The notes beneath the pieces were generated by a model. That model worked only from the letters and a program-made list of their open reading frames with translations, was not told the DNA's origin and did no database searches. A stretch of 16,528 bases of DNA, taken from positions 1 to 16,528 of the forward strand of contig JAIRPM010000014.1 of NCBI GenBank assembly GCA_031257075.1, in the 5' to 3' direction. The stretch comes from Spirochaetaceae bacterium. Lineage in GTDB: Bacteria; Spirochaetota; Spirochaetia; Treponematales; Breznakiellaceae. Below are positions 1-5,391 of the stretch, piece after piece. The translations under genes and the position numbers were made by a program. Position 1 is the stretch's first letter; every line of letters starts with the position of its first letter.

Positions 1-224
1 TAGCGAACATTCTTGAACGCCATATCGAAGAAGACAAAGCGGACGCGAAAAAATCTATCGAAGTGTTAAAAAAATCGTTCAATGTGCTTGTCCCCAAGGA
101 ACGCAAAAAATTGATTACCTCCCTCAACACCGAAATGCTCGAATACGCAAAAAACCTTGAGTTTGAAAAAGCGGCGGAAATCCGCGATGAAATCGCCCGT
201 ATAAAAGATTTGGGAAAGGTGTAG
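1..224 (+). CDS. uvrB: UvrB, excinuclease ABC subunit B, C-terminal end (partial)
   Basis: This is the 3' end of a gene entering from the left edge, open in the frame that begins at base 3 and stopping with TAG at 222-224. The last 70 or so residues contain a UVR motif: a lysine-rich helix, then EMLEYAKNLEFEKAAEIRDEI and a short tail. In UvrB this helical hairpin sits at the extreme C-terminus and docks on UvrC during nucleotide-excision repair. The residues before it (ILERHIEEDKADAKKSIEVL and on to the UVR motif) fit the helical linker of spirochaetal UvrB. UvrC and McsA also carry UVR motifs, but in UvrC it is internal with hundreds of residues after it, so a stop directly behind the motif favours UvrB. 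No T-rich terminator hairpin was seen just after the stop. Confidence 0.85.
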   Translation, partial: ANILERHIEEDKADAKKSIEVLKKSFNVLVPKERKKLITSLNTEMLEYAKNLEFEKAAEIRDEIARIKDLGKV

Positions 225-263
225 GGGGGATTCGCGCCCGGAGTTGTCCCTGCCGCCTATATC

Positions 264-292
264 TTGACAAAACTAATCAAGTAACGGATGCT
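264..292 (+). promoter_or_regulatory. putative sigma-70 promoter for the DUF2281 gene
   Basis: A perfect -35 TTGACA lies at 264-269, followed by a 17-bp spacer and a weak -10-like GATGCT at 287-292. The -10 ends 6 nt before the ATG at 299, which would make that mRNA leaderless. The -10 matches consensus at only three of six positions, so this is tentative. Confidence 0.35.
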
Positions 293-298
293 CTATGT

Positions 299-499
299 AT
301 GGGTGCGGCAATGGTTTCGCAAAAAATAAGTAGTCTTCCTCCGCAGATACTGAACGAACTCAATGACTACACGGAGTTTTTAATTCAGAAATATGGACAA
401 ACCGCACAAAAGCCCAAAGCAGGATGTATGCAAGGCACATTTATATGGATGAGCGATGATTTTAATGCCCCGCTAGAGGACTTTAGGGATTATCAATGA
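299..499 (+). CDS. DUF2281 family antitoxin-like protein (VapB-type partner of a PIN toxin)
   Basis: This small 66-residue protein has the DUF2281 layout. An N-terminal helix (KISSLPPQILNELNDYTEFL) resembles the ILEKIKxLPPExxxEVLDFIEFL pattern of the family. A C-terminal tail, FIWMSDDFNAPLEDFRDY, is the hallmark IWMSDDFDxPLEDFKxY motif. Members usually sit directly upstream of, and overlap, a VapC-like PIN-domain ribonuclease and act as its antitoxin. Here the stop codon (497-499) overlaps the ATG of the next frame (496-498), the typical coupled arrangement. The toxin is truncated, so this antitoxin appears orphaned. No Shine-Dalgarno precedes ATG 299; an inner ATG at 311 (MVSQKISS) is an alternative start that better matches the usual family N-terminus. 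Confidence 0.75.
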   Translation: MGAAMVSQKISSLPPQILNELNDYTEFLIQKYGQTAQKPKAGCMQGTFIWMSDDFNAPLEDFRDYQ

Positions 500-648
500 A
501 TGATTATCTTCTTGATACTCAAGCCTTTATTTGGTTTGTTGAAAACAATCTAAAATTGCCGGTAAAAACAAAAAACTTGCTGGAACATAAAGCCTCTAAT
601 CTTTTTGTAAGCATTGCTAGTTTATATGAAGATTTAGACGTTCAATAA
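496..648 (+). pseudogene. Truncated VapC-type PIN-domain toxin
   Basis: The 50-codon frame begins MNDYLLDTQAFIWFVENN and continues to LFVSIASLYE, which closely follows the N-terminus of VapC PIN ribonucleases (YLLDTHxFLWFxE...VFVSIASLWE). Homology stops at residue 45 and the frame ends five residues later with TAA at 646-648. Family members are about 125-130 residues long. The first acidic active-site residue (Asp7) and the Glu of the SLYE motif are present, but the later Asp residues of the PIN active site are absent, so ribonuclease activity is not expected. It overlaps the upstream antitoxin stop by the ATGA-type junction seen in intact pairs. A deletion joining the toxin 5' third to unrelated sequence before 713 is the simplest explanation. 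Confidence 0.7.
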
Positions 649-712
649 TGAAGCAGATACTGTTGTGAAAGCGGTAGAACGAGGAAATACCAGCCTTTGG
701 GAGAAATAGAAA

Positions 713-1246
713 ATGAAGAAACGAATTGTGTTTTTTGTTAGCGTTATTCTTGTCTGCGCGTTTTCCGCCTGTAACGGAACGAAACCGGCAAACGAGACTA
801 CAGATAAGATTACAGACGAAACTACAGATACCGGCATCTGGCAGGAGTACTATCCTCCTAATAATACCGGTAAATTTGATTCTACCATACGTGTTCAGGT
901 AATTAAGGGCGGCAAGAATCTGGTTGACTACAGTGTTGTAGTACACAATGCACAGGCCTCGGAGAATTTATCCCAACATTGGATTAATGTAGATACAGGC
1001 GATGAAGTCTACCGGCATTTGGGCGAATGGTATTGGGATATAAAATATGACGGACACACGCACATGAGCGGCGGCGGCGCGCGAGACGGACACTATGACG
1101 TAGCATTTAGTTGCGGCGGAAGTTGCAGCAGCGCCGCAGGCAGATTGCTGGCAACCCTCCAGAACGGATACAACGAAGACGGCCACTATATTGGCGGCAA
1201 CTCGGACGGCATAGACTTTATCTATATTATCCGTTACCGCGAGTGA
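713..1246 (+). CDS. Hypothetical lipoprotein
   Basis: I do not recognise this 177-residue protein. It starts MKKRIVFFVSVILVCAFSAC, a type II signal peptide with lipobox FSAC and the lipidated Cys at residue 20. A short Thr/Asp/Glu-rich linker (KPANETTDKITDETTDTG) follows, then a domain rich in aromatic residues and glycine. The C-terminal half has three His-containing segments (YDGHTHMSGGG, RDGHYDVAF, EDGHYIGGN) and a Cys pair in FSCGGSC; these could bind a metal or form a disulfide, but that is inference. A good ribosome-binding site, GGGAGAAA at about 701, supports the ATG at 713. It is probably anchored in the periplasm or on the outer surface. It sits between the broken toxin and a nucleoside-binding lipoprotein, which does not reveal its role. 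Confidence 0.7.
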   Translation: MKKRIVFFVSVILVCAFSACNGTKPANETTDKITDETTDTGIWQEYYPPNNTGKFDSTIRVQVIKGGKNLVDYSVVVHNAQASENLSQHWINVDTGDEVYRHLGEWYWDIKYDGHTHMSGGGARDGHYDVAFSCGGSCSSAAGRLLATLQNGYNEDGHYIGGNSDGIDFIYIIRYRE

Positions 1247-1259
1247 GCAGTCCGCTCTC

Positions 1260-1288
1260 TTTACAAATTCCCTAACACCTTTCATACT
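1260..1288 (+). promoter_or_regulatory. putative sigma-70 promoter of the BMP lipoprotein gene
   Basis: TTTACA at 1260-1265, a 17-bp spacer and CATACT at 1283-1288 form a reasonable promoter. The transcript would start near 1295, about 24 nt before the ATG and upstream of the GGAGG ribosome-binding site at about 1308. Confidence 0.4.
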
Positions 1289-1318
1289 GTATATACATAA
1301 CTTTTTTGGAGGACAGTA

Positions 1319-2416
1319 ATGTCAAATATGTTTCAAAAATTATTTCTGCCGCTTGCCGTGTGCGCCTTGCTCGGTGTTTCGTTTACGGCGTGTCAGAAAA
1401 AGAAAGAGGCCGCCGCAGGCAAAAGCGGGGACGATTTAAGCGTAGCCCTGCTGATAAACGGCAGCCTGGGGGACAAATCGTTTCAGGATTCAGCCAACAA
1501 CGGTTTAACACTCGTAAAAAACGAACTGGGGCTTAAAACGCGCGTGGCTGAGATGGGCTATGATGAATCCAAATGGGAGCCGGCCCTGCGTGACCTCTGC
1601 GATGAAGGTTACGACATTATAGTGTGCGGTACCTGGCAACTTACCGACATTGTTGAACGGCTTACAAAGGATTATCCCGACCAAAAAATCATCGTTTACG
1701 ATACAAGCGTAAATTACGCAAACGGTGAAAACAAAAACGTCTACTCTATGGAATACAAGCAAAACGAAGGTTCCTATCTGGGCGGCGTTCTTGCGGCGGC
1801 AATGAGCAAATCAGGCATTATCGGCTTTGTCGGCGGCACGGATATTCCGGTTATCAACGACTTTTTGGTCGGCTATATTCAGGGCGCAAAGGCCGAAAAT
1901 CCCGCTATAAAAGTAGTTCCTTCGTATGTGGGCAATTTTGAAGATACGGCCAAAGCCAAAGAACTGGCCTTTGCCCAGTACAATATTGGCGCGGACGTAA
2001 TTTTTTCCGTTGCGGCGCGCGCGGGTAACGGCGCGATAGAGGCCGCCAAAGAACGCGGGCGCTATTCGATAGGCGTTGATTATGACCAGGCCATGCTGTT
2101 CCAGCAGACCGACCCCGCTATGGCACAGCGCGTTATATCGTCGGTGCTTAAACGTGTTGACCAGTCGATACTTCTGGCTGTCCGCCGCGCCCAGGAAGGC
2201 ACCCTTCCGTGGGGAACACGGGAAGTACTCGGTATCAACGAAAATTGTATCGGCCTTGCCGACAACCCTATCTATCAGTCCGAAGTCCCGGCCCCCATTC
2301 GGGACAGAATCAGCGAACTCACCGAAAAGGTGAAAGCCGGCCAAATCAAAATAGACACAGCATTTGGTATGGATGCCGGCGCTCTGAACGCTTATATCAA
2401 TTCACTGCGCCCATAG
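1319..2416 (+). CDS. BMP family (PnrA/TmpC-like) nucleoside-binding lipoprotein
   Basis: A 365-residue substrate-binding lipoprotein of the basic membrane protein family, the family of Treponema pallidum TmpC/PnrA, which binds purine nucleosides for an ABC transporter. The signal peptide ends in FTAC with the lipidated Cys at residue 25. The mature protein opens with VALLINGSLGDKSFQDSANNGL, the family's ligand-binding loop (GDxSFNxxxxxG). It continues with the BMP signature blocks EPALRDLCDEGYDIIVCGT, EGSYLGGVLAAAMSKSG, IGFVGGTDIPVINDFLVGY and the sugar-pocket segment IGVDYDQ. A strong GGAGG sits about 7 nt before the ATG. No permease or ATPase genes are next to it; a terminator follows at 2431, so it is transcribed alone and its transporter partners must lie elsewhere. 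Nucleoside specificity is inferred from the family. Confidence 0.9.
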   Translation: MSNMFQKLFLPLAVCALLGVSFTACQKKKEAAAGKSGDDLSVALLINGSLGDKSFQDSANNGLTLVKNELGLKTRVAEMGYDESKWEPALRDLCDEGYDIIVCGTWQLTDIVERLTKDYPDQKIIVYDTSVNYANGENKNVYSMEYKQNEGSYLGGVLAAAMSKSGIIGFVGGTDIPVINDFLVGYIQGAKAENPAIKVVPSYVGNFEDTAKAKELAFAQYNIGADVIFSVAARAGNGAIEAAKERGRYSIGVDYDQAMLFQQTDPAMAQRVISSVLKRVDQSILLAVRRAQEGTLPWGTREVLGINENCIGLADNPIYQSEVPAPIRDRISELTEKVKAGQIKIDTAFGMDAGALNAYINSLRP

Positions 2417-2430
2417 GGCACTTCTCCTCA

Positions 2431-2463
2431 CTGTACGCCGCCGTGTGCGGCGTACAGATTTTT
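2431..2463 (+). terminator. Rho-independent terminator after the BMP gene
   Basis: A perfect 11-bp stem, CTGTACGCCGC (2431-2441) with GCGGCGTACAG (2447-2457), encloses a 5-nt loop and is followed by ATTTTT. It lies 14 nt after the BMP stop codon. Confidence 0.85.
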
Positions 2464-2474
2464 CCCATTTTTCA

Positions 2475-2503
2475 TAGAGAACCCGGTAAAGAGCGCCGAT
2501 AAT
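2475..2503 (+). promoter_or_regulatory. putative promoter giving a leaderless mreD-like mRNA
   Basis: GATAAT at 2498-2503 is a five-of-six match to the -10 consensus. TAGAGA at 2475-2480 is a four-of-six -35 at 17-bp spacing. The -10 ends 6 nt before the ATG at 2510, and there is no Shine-Dalgarno between them. The upstream terminator means a new promoter is needed here. Confidence 0.4.
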
Positions 2504-2509
2504 GGTAGT

Positions 2510-3016
2510 ATGGCGAAGAACATCATCTGCGCAACGCTGTTTATCATTGTAGCCGGCATTTTGCAATCAACGCTTTTTTCACATTTACGTCCTCTTATCC
2601 ATGCGTCTCCCGACATTACCCTTTGTATCCTTGTATACAGCGCCTATTTGAACGGGGCAATGACGGGGCAGTTAACCGGCTTTTTTTCCGGCGTGATACT
2701 TGATTTTTTGTCCGCCGCGCCTTTGGGGCTAAACATATTTGTACGCACTATTGTGGGAGCGGGCTGCGGTGTTCTGCGCGGGATGTTCTTTCTAGACCGC
2801 TTTTTTCTGCCGCTGGCCTTGTGCGCCGGCGCGACCATCTTCAAAGCCTTTATCCTTTTCTTGCTCAACTTTCTTTTTGCGGGCGCTATTTCCGCCTATT
2901 CGTTTACCACGCCGCTGCTCTGGATAGAAGTACTCGTAAACGCGCTTTCCGCGCCCTTTGTATTTGCTTTTTTGAAATCATTTTCCACATTGCTGGTAAA
3001 CCAGCAAGAACCGTAA
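2510..3016 (+). CDS. mreD: MreD-like rod-shape-determining membrane protein
   Basis: A 168-residue, almost entirely hydrophobic protein with about five predicted membrane helices. The pattern SPDITLCILVYSAYLNG, then GQLTGFFSGVILDFLSAAPLG and LNIFVRTIVGAGCGVLRG, matches MreD, where PDLxLILVVYxALxxG precedes GFxxGLLLDxLSGxPLG. MreD is an inner-membrane part of the elongasome with MreB, MreC, RodA and PBP2, which directs sidewall peptidoglycan synthesis. The length fits the family (about 160-170). Spirochaetes usually keep mreD inside an mreBCD-pbp2-rodA cluster; here it stands alone between a terminator and an outer-membrane protein gene. No ribosome-binding site precedes ATG 2510. An ECF-type or other small integral membrane protein remains a less likely alternative. 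Confidence 0.7.
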   Translation: MAKNIICATLFIIVAGILQSTLFSHLRPLIHASPDITLCILVYSAYLNGAMTGQLTGFFSGVILDFLSAAPLGLNIFVRTIVGAGCGVLRGMFFLDRFFLPLALCAGATIFKAFILFLLNFLFAGAISAYSFTTPLLWIEVLVNALSAPFVFAFLKSFSTLLVNQQEP

Positions 3017-3031
3017 AATGCTGCCGCCCTC

Positions 3032-3060
3032 TTGACACTTTTTTGGAAAAGTAGTAGAGT
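3032..3060 (+). promoter_or_regulatory. Strong sigma-70 promoter of the outer-membrane protein gene
   Basis: TTGACA (3032-3037), a 17-bp spacer and TAGAGT (3055-3060). The 18 bases around the -35, CCCTCTTGACACTTTTTT at 3027-3044, recur exactly on the minus strand at 5396-5379 with a TAGTGT -10 at the same spacing. Transcription should start near 3067. Confidence 0.65.
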
Positions 3061-3380
3061 TGGAGTATTGAACGTAGGTTCAATATATCTTTAAAAATGG
3101 ACGGCTGGAAACCGTCCAAATGGTTTGTACTAAAACTAAAGGGTAATGCACCGCTGCCGGTTAGTAACAAGAGTTACGAAGACTGGTTTTGCCCGTGTTT
3201 AAGTCTAAAACCGCACAATACAGGCGACCGCGGCCATTCGGGCTTGCCGGTGCTTTTGCAACTGCCTGTGTGCTGTGTTTTGATTGAAAAAGACGCGTAG
3301 AGTCGGTCTGGTAATTCCCTGTTAGTAAACGTTTCGCGATACTCCCGCTGGTTATAGTTCGGCCAATGTAAGGAGTTCTT
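3061..3380 (+). promoter_or_regulatory. Long structured 5' leader of the outer-membrane protein mRNA
   Basis: Between the promoter and the ATG at 3381 lie about 310 nt with no convincing gene. Predicted hairpins are: TATTGAAC/GTTCAATA with a GTAG loop at 3066-3085, right at the expected 5' end; GGACGG/CCGTCC at 3099-3117; GTAAC/GTTAC at 3164-3177; and GGTTTT/AAAACC at 3185-3212. A 5'-terminal hairpin commonly stabilises abundant outer-membrane protein mRNAs. The rest could be a regulatory leader, but I recognise no known riboswitch class. A weak TATAGT at 3353-3358 might mark a second promoter. A 67-codon frame at 3097-3300 has no ribosome-binding site or family resemblance and is not called. 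Confidence 0.45.
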
Positions 3381-4565
3381 ATGAAGAAGGTTCTAGGACT
3401 CCTCCTGCTCACCGCAATTGCAGGAGGACAGTCGCTCTTCGCCCAAGATGAAGAAGGCGGAGGGCTGAAAATCACCGGTCAAATTGAGTCTGGTATCCGG
3501 TTACGCGCCGGTAATGAGTATTCAAAGCCGGTAAGGGACGGTGATCTCGACGAAAAAGATAAGTTTTTTATCGATGCGTTTAATGATGACGCCGGCAAAG
3601 CGTTCCGCAGTGACGTGCAGGTTGACTACACGACCCCCAACGCGGGCGTTTCCATACGCCTCCGCGCTGATGATGACAATTTTAAGGTGGGTGGAATACC
3701 GCAGTCCTATGGGTACTCGCTGTTAGGCCATGCGTACGGCTGGTTTTCGTTCATCAATAACATTGTTGAAGTGTCCGGCGGTATGCTTGACAACGCGAAA
3801 TGGGGTACGTTTACCGGTGATATCTTTGATACCAACCTTGACAATGCAAACGGTGTTAAACTCGAAATCCGCCCTATCGAGGGGCTTTCTCTGGGTGTAA
3901 ATACGTTCAGCATCAATCCTGACTACTTGAAATGCGAATTTGTCGATGCTTTTGCGGGCACCGTTGTTGGCGCCAAATTTACCAACGAAGCGTTTGGTAT
4001 TGCGGCATCATTTATTTTCAATGCGAAAGAAGCCAAAGCCCAAGATAACGGTAACAATGTTGTTGCCAAGGCGAGAGCGAAGGATGTGCTCAAAGTGGAT
4101 GGCGACTTTGGTACGCTGTTCAGTTTGTACTACTACGGCATTAGCAACCTGAAACTCGACCTTGACGGCCGCTTTGCCAGAGACTCTGACAGTGAACTCA
4201 ATTCGTTCGGGATTGGTTTGCAGGGTAACTATTCCATCAGCGAGCCGCTCTTTGCCGGTATCCGCGCCAAATTTGAGACAGCACCGGCCAAAGAAGACAA
4301 CCCGGCCATACTGGAAATCAGGCCGCAGGCTGGTTATACGGTCAATGAATGGCTTGCTCTTCGGCTTGAAGTGCCCGTTACTCTTGCAGGTGCCAAAGGT
4401 TTGGAAGATGCCGATTTAGGCATCGGCGTAAAACCGAAGGCTACGTTCACCATCAGCCCCAATGCTTCGGTTGCGTTCTGGTATGTGCTTAACACCATGA
4501 CACCGAAAGATGGCGACACTGGTGTTGACCACACCATCCAGTTAGACCTTATCTGGAAATTCTAG
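3381..4565 (+). CDS. Outer-membrane beta-barrel protein (treponemal porin-like)
   Basis: A 394-residue secreted protein with a Sec signal peptide (MKKVLGLLLLTAIAGGQSLFA, cleavage likely before QDEE) and no lipobox. The mature part alternates short amphipathic strands with turns rich in Gly, Asn and Asp, for example LKITGQIESGIRLRAG, AGVSIRLRADDDNFKVG, VEVSGGMLDNAKWGTF and LEIRPIEGLSLGVNTF. It ends LDLIWKF; a terminal Phe on the last strand is the beta-barrel assembly signal of outer-membrane proteins. Ordered strands run to the C-terminus, consistent with a barrel of many strands that lets small solutes through. I cannot assign a substrate. Start: ATG at 3381 with AAGGAG about 7 nt upstream. 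It has its own strong promoter, a long leader and its own terminator, suggesting high, separately controlled expression. Confidence 0.75.
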   Translation: MKKVLGLLLLTAIAGGQSLFAQDEEGGGLKITGQIESGIRLRAGNEYSKPVRDGDLDEKDKFFIDAFNDDAGKAFRSDVQVDYTTPNAGVSIRLRADDDNFKVGGIPQSYGYSLLGHAYGWFSFINNIVEVSGGMLDNAKWGTFTGDIFDTNLDNANGVKLEIRPIEGLSLGVNTFSINPDYLKCEFVDAFAGTVVGAKFTNEAFGIAASFIFNAKEAKAQDNGNNVVAKARAKDVLKVDGDFGTLFSLYYYGISNLKLDLDGRFARDSDSELNSFGIGLQGNYSISEPLFAGIRAKFETAPAKEDNPAILEIRPQAGYTVNEWLALRLEVPVTLAGAKGLEDADLGIGVKPKATFTISPNASVAFWYVLNTMTPKDGDTGVDHTIQLDLIWKF

Positions 4566-4571
4566 GCTTTT

Positions 4572-4596
4572 AGGCGCAACGGTTTTCCGTTCGCCT
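4572..4596 (+). other. Bulged hairpin between the porin stop and the terminator
   Basis: AGGCG-C-AACGG pairs with CCGTT-CGCCT around a TTTT loop (one bulged C). It lies 6 nt after the stop and before the main terminator, so it may act as a barrier against 3' exonucleases. Confidence 0.4.
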
Positions 4597-4607
4597 CCTA
4601 GGCCACC

Positions 4608-4654
4608 AAAAACCCCCTTAACCGTTGCGGTGCGGTAAGGGGGTTTTTGTTTTG
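4608..4654 (+). terminator. Rho-independent terminator of the porin gene
   Basis: AAAAACCCCCTTA (4608-4620) pairs with TAAGGGGGTTTTT (4636-4648). The stem is extended by CCG/CGG past a bulged A, and the right arm runs into a T-rich tract (TTTTTGTTTTG). It is long, GC-rich and close to the stop codon. Confidence 0.9.
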
Positions 4655-4805
4655 TGGCGCCGCCACTTTCGCGCTACGGATGGCGCGGTCGGCAACGCCG
4701 GCGGCACGGATGCCGCTGTACAAAAGCCGCCCCACAGGCGGACGAGGTTTAGCGCACGCTAAACCTCCAGCCTAAGAAAGCGCCACGGATGGCGCTTTCT
4801 TAGGC
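4654..4805. repeat. Cluster of REP-like inverted repeats with ACGGAT loops
   Basis: Six hairpins are packed into 150 bp: GTGGC/GCCAC (4654-4666); GCGCTA/TGGCGC (4671-4686); GCGGCA/TGCCGC (4701-4716); CCGCC/GGCGG (4727-4741); GAGGTTTAGCG/CGCTAAACCTC (4744-4767); and a 16-bp stem at 4770-4805. Three of them (second, third and sixth) share an identical CGGA tetraloop closed by an A-T pair, so the motif (C/T)ACGGATG recurs with compensating stem changes. This resembles the short palindromic repeats (REP/BIME) found between genes in many bacteria. None is followed by a T-run. No coding frame is supported here. Confidence 0.6.
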
Positions 4806-4807
4806 CG

Positions 4808-4836
4808 TTGACACAATTAACACAACTGTATATAAT
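4808..4836 (+). promoter_or_regulatory. Perfect-consensus sigma-70 promoter of the DksA-like gene
   Basis: TTGACA (4808-4813), exactly 17 bp, then TATAAT (4831-4836): a full consensus match in both hexamers. Transcription should begin near 4843, about 50 nt before the ATG at 4894. The 16-bp hairpin of the upstream repeat cluster ends only 2 nt before the -35. Confidence 0.88.
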
Positions 4837-4893
4837 TCCGCACATGGCCCAAGCTGGGGGAGATTAAAACTGGCTTTGGCAAAGGTGGTAAAT

Positions 4894-5256
4894 ATGGCAT
4901 TAACCAAAAAATTTTTAGACACTATGGAAAAATCTCTTTTGACCATAAAAAAAGACATAATCAACGAATTAAACGAAAACAGCAAAGAATTTGAAGAAAT
5001 TGTTACCGACATTGACCCCAAAGATTTGGCCGATATTGCGAGCGATGATATCGACCGCAAAATGCTGGAAGTAAAAGGCACGGCCGGCTTGAAAAAACTG
5101 AAACTGATAGAATCGGCTATTGCCCGAATCAAACAGGGAAAATACGGCCTGTGTATCCAGTGCGGCAAACCTATAGGGGAAAAAAGACTCGAGGCCATTC
5201 CTTATGTGCTTCAGTGTATTGAATGTAAAGAATCAGACGAAAAACGCAACCGCTAA
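4894..5256 (+). CDS. DksA/TraR-family RNA polymerase-binding zinc-finger protein
   Basis: A 120-residue protein of the DksA family, which inserts a coiled coil into the RNA polymerase secondary channel and, with ppGpp, retunes promoters, notably those for rRNA. The N-terminal half is charged and helical. The tip segment DPKDLA (residues 41-46) matches the functional D-x-x-D-x-A tip of E. coli DksA. The C-terminal zinc finger has CIQC (87, 90) and CIEC (108, 111). ATG 4894 is preferred because AAAGGTGG lies just upstream. A TTG at 4876 in the same frame, behind GGGGGAG, would add six residues and is the alternative. The promoter is perfect consensus. A hairpin at 5265-5299 follows the stop but has no T-run on this strand. 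E. coli DksA is longer (about 150 residues). Confidence 0.87.
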   Translation: MALTKKFLDTMEKSLLTIKKDIINELNENSKEFEEIVTDIDPKDLADIASDDIDRKMLEVKGTAGLKKLKLIESAIARIKQGKYGLCIQCGKPIGEKRLEAIPYVLQCIECKESDEKRNR

Positions 5257-5299
5257 AAAAACAACCCCCCGGGAAAAGGAGGTGATGAAACCCGGGGGG
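5255..5299 (-). terminator. Minus-strand terminator (small RNA and/or TRAP operon)
   Basis: CCCCCCGGG/CCCGGGGGG (5299-5291 with 5273-5265 on the minus strand) form a perfect 9-bp GC stem with a 17-nt loop, followed by TTGTTTTTTT. The T-run is on the minus strand only, so it terminates leftward transcription. The tail overlaps the stop codon of the DksA-like gene. Confidence 0.78.
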
Positions 5300-5356
5300 C
5301 AAGTGCAGGTCCGTCGATCAAGCGTTAGGCTATGATGAAAAACTAACGGCCTTGCT
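5255..5356 (-). ncRNA. Candidate small RNA with anti-Shine-Dalgarno loops
   Basis: On the minus strand a promoter (5391-5363) predicts a start near 5356, and a strong terminator ends about 100 nt later. The RNA would fold into two main stem-loops. The first is CGTTAG/CTAACG (5348-5323) with a 14-nt loop. The second is the 9-bp terminator stem with a 17-nt loop, TTTCATCACCTCCTTTT. Both loops contain TTTCATCA, the complement of TGATGAAA, and the second adds CACCTCCTTT, the same sequence found at the 3' end of 16S rRNA. It could therefore pair with ribosome-binding sites plus ATGAAA starts. No matching coding frame is evident. It may instead be only the 3' UTR and terminator of the dctPQM operon, whose last stop is at 5427. 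Function and even transcription are inferred. Confidence 0.42.
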
Positions 5357-5362
5357 ATCTAA

Positions 5363-5391
5363 ACACTAATATAACAAAAAAAAAGTGTCAA
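5363..5391 (-). promoter_or_regulatory. Promoter inside the TRAP 3' region, driving the candidate small RNA
   Basis: On the minus strand, TTGACA (5391-5386), 17 bp, TAGTGT (5368-5363). The block CCCTCTTGACACTTTTTT (5396-5379) is identical to the porin promoter block at 3027-3044, and the -10 hexamers differ by one base (TAGTGT, TAGAGT) at the same spacing. This makes chance resemblance unlikely. Confidence 0.55.

Noticed and set aside
617..946. 109-codon minus-strand frame
   Set aside because: Antisense to the lipoprotein with a clear signal peptide; Phe/Ile-rich and without family features.
3097..3300. 67-codon frame in the porin leader
   Set aside because: No ribosome-binding site, no recognisable family, and the region is better explained as a structured leader.
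5265..5299. Terminator for the DksA-like gene on the plus strand
   Set aside because: The stem is followed by CAAGTGCAGG, not by T's; the T-run is only on the minus strand.
5286..5336. 16-codon plus-strand peptide (MKPGGQVQVRRSSVRL) behind a full Shine-Dalgarno, AAAAGGAGGTG
   Set aside because: The Shine-Dalgarno almost touches the ATG, too close for normal initiation, and it sits in the loop of a hairpin. The minus-strand reading as a terminator with anti-Shine-Dalgarno loop is stronger.
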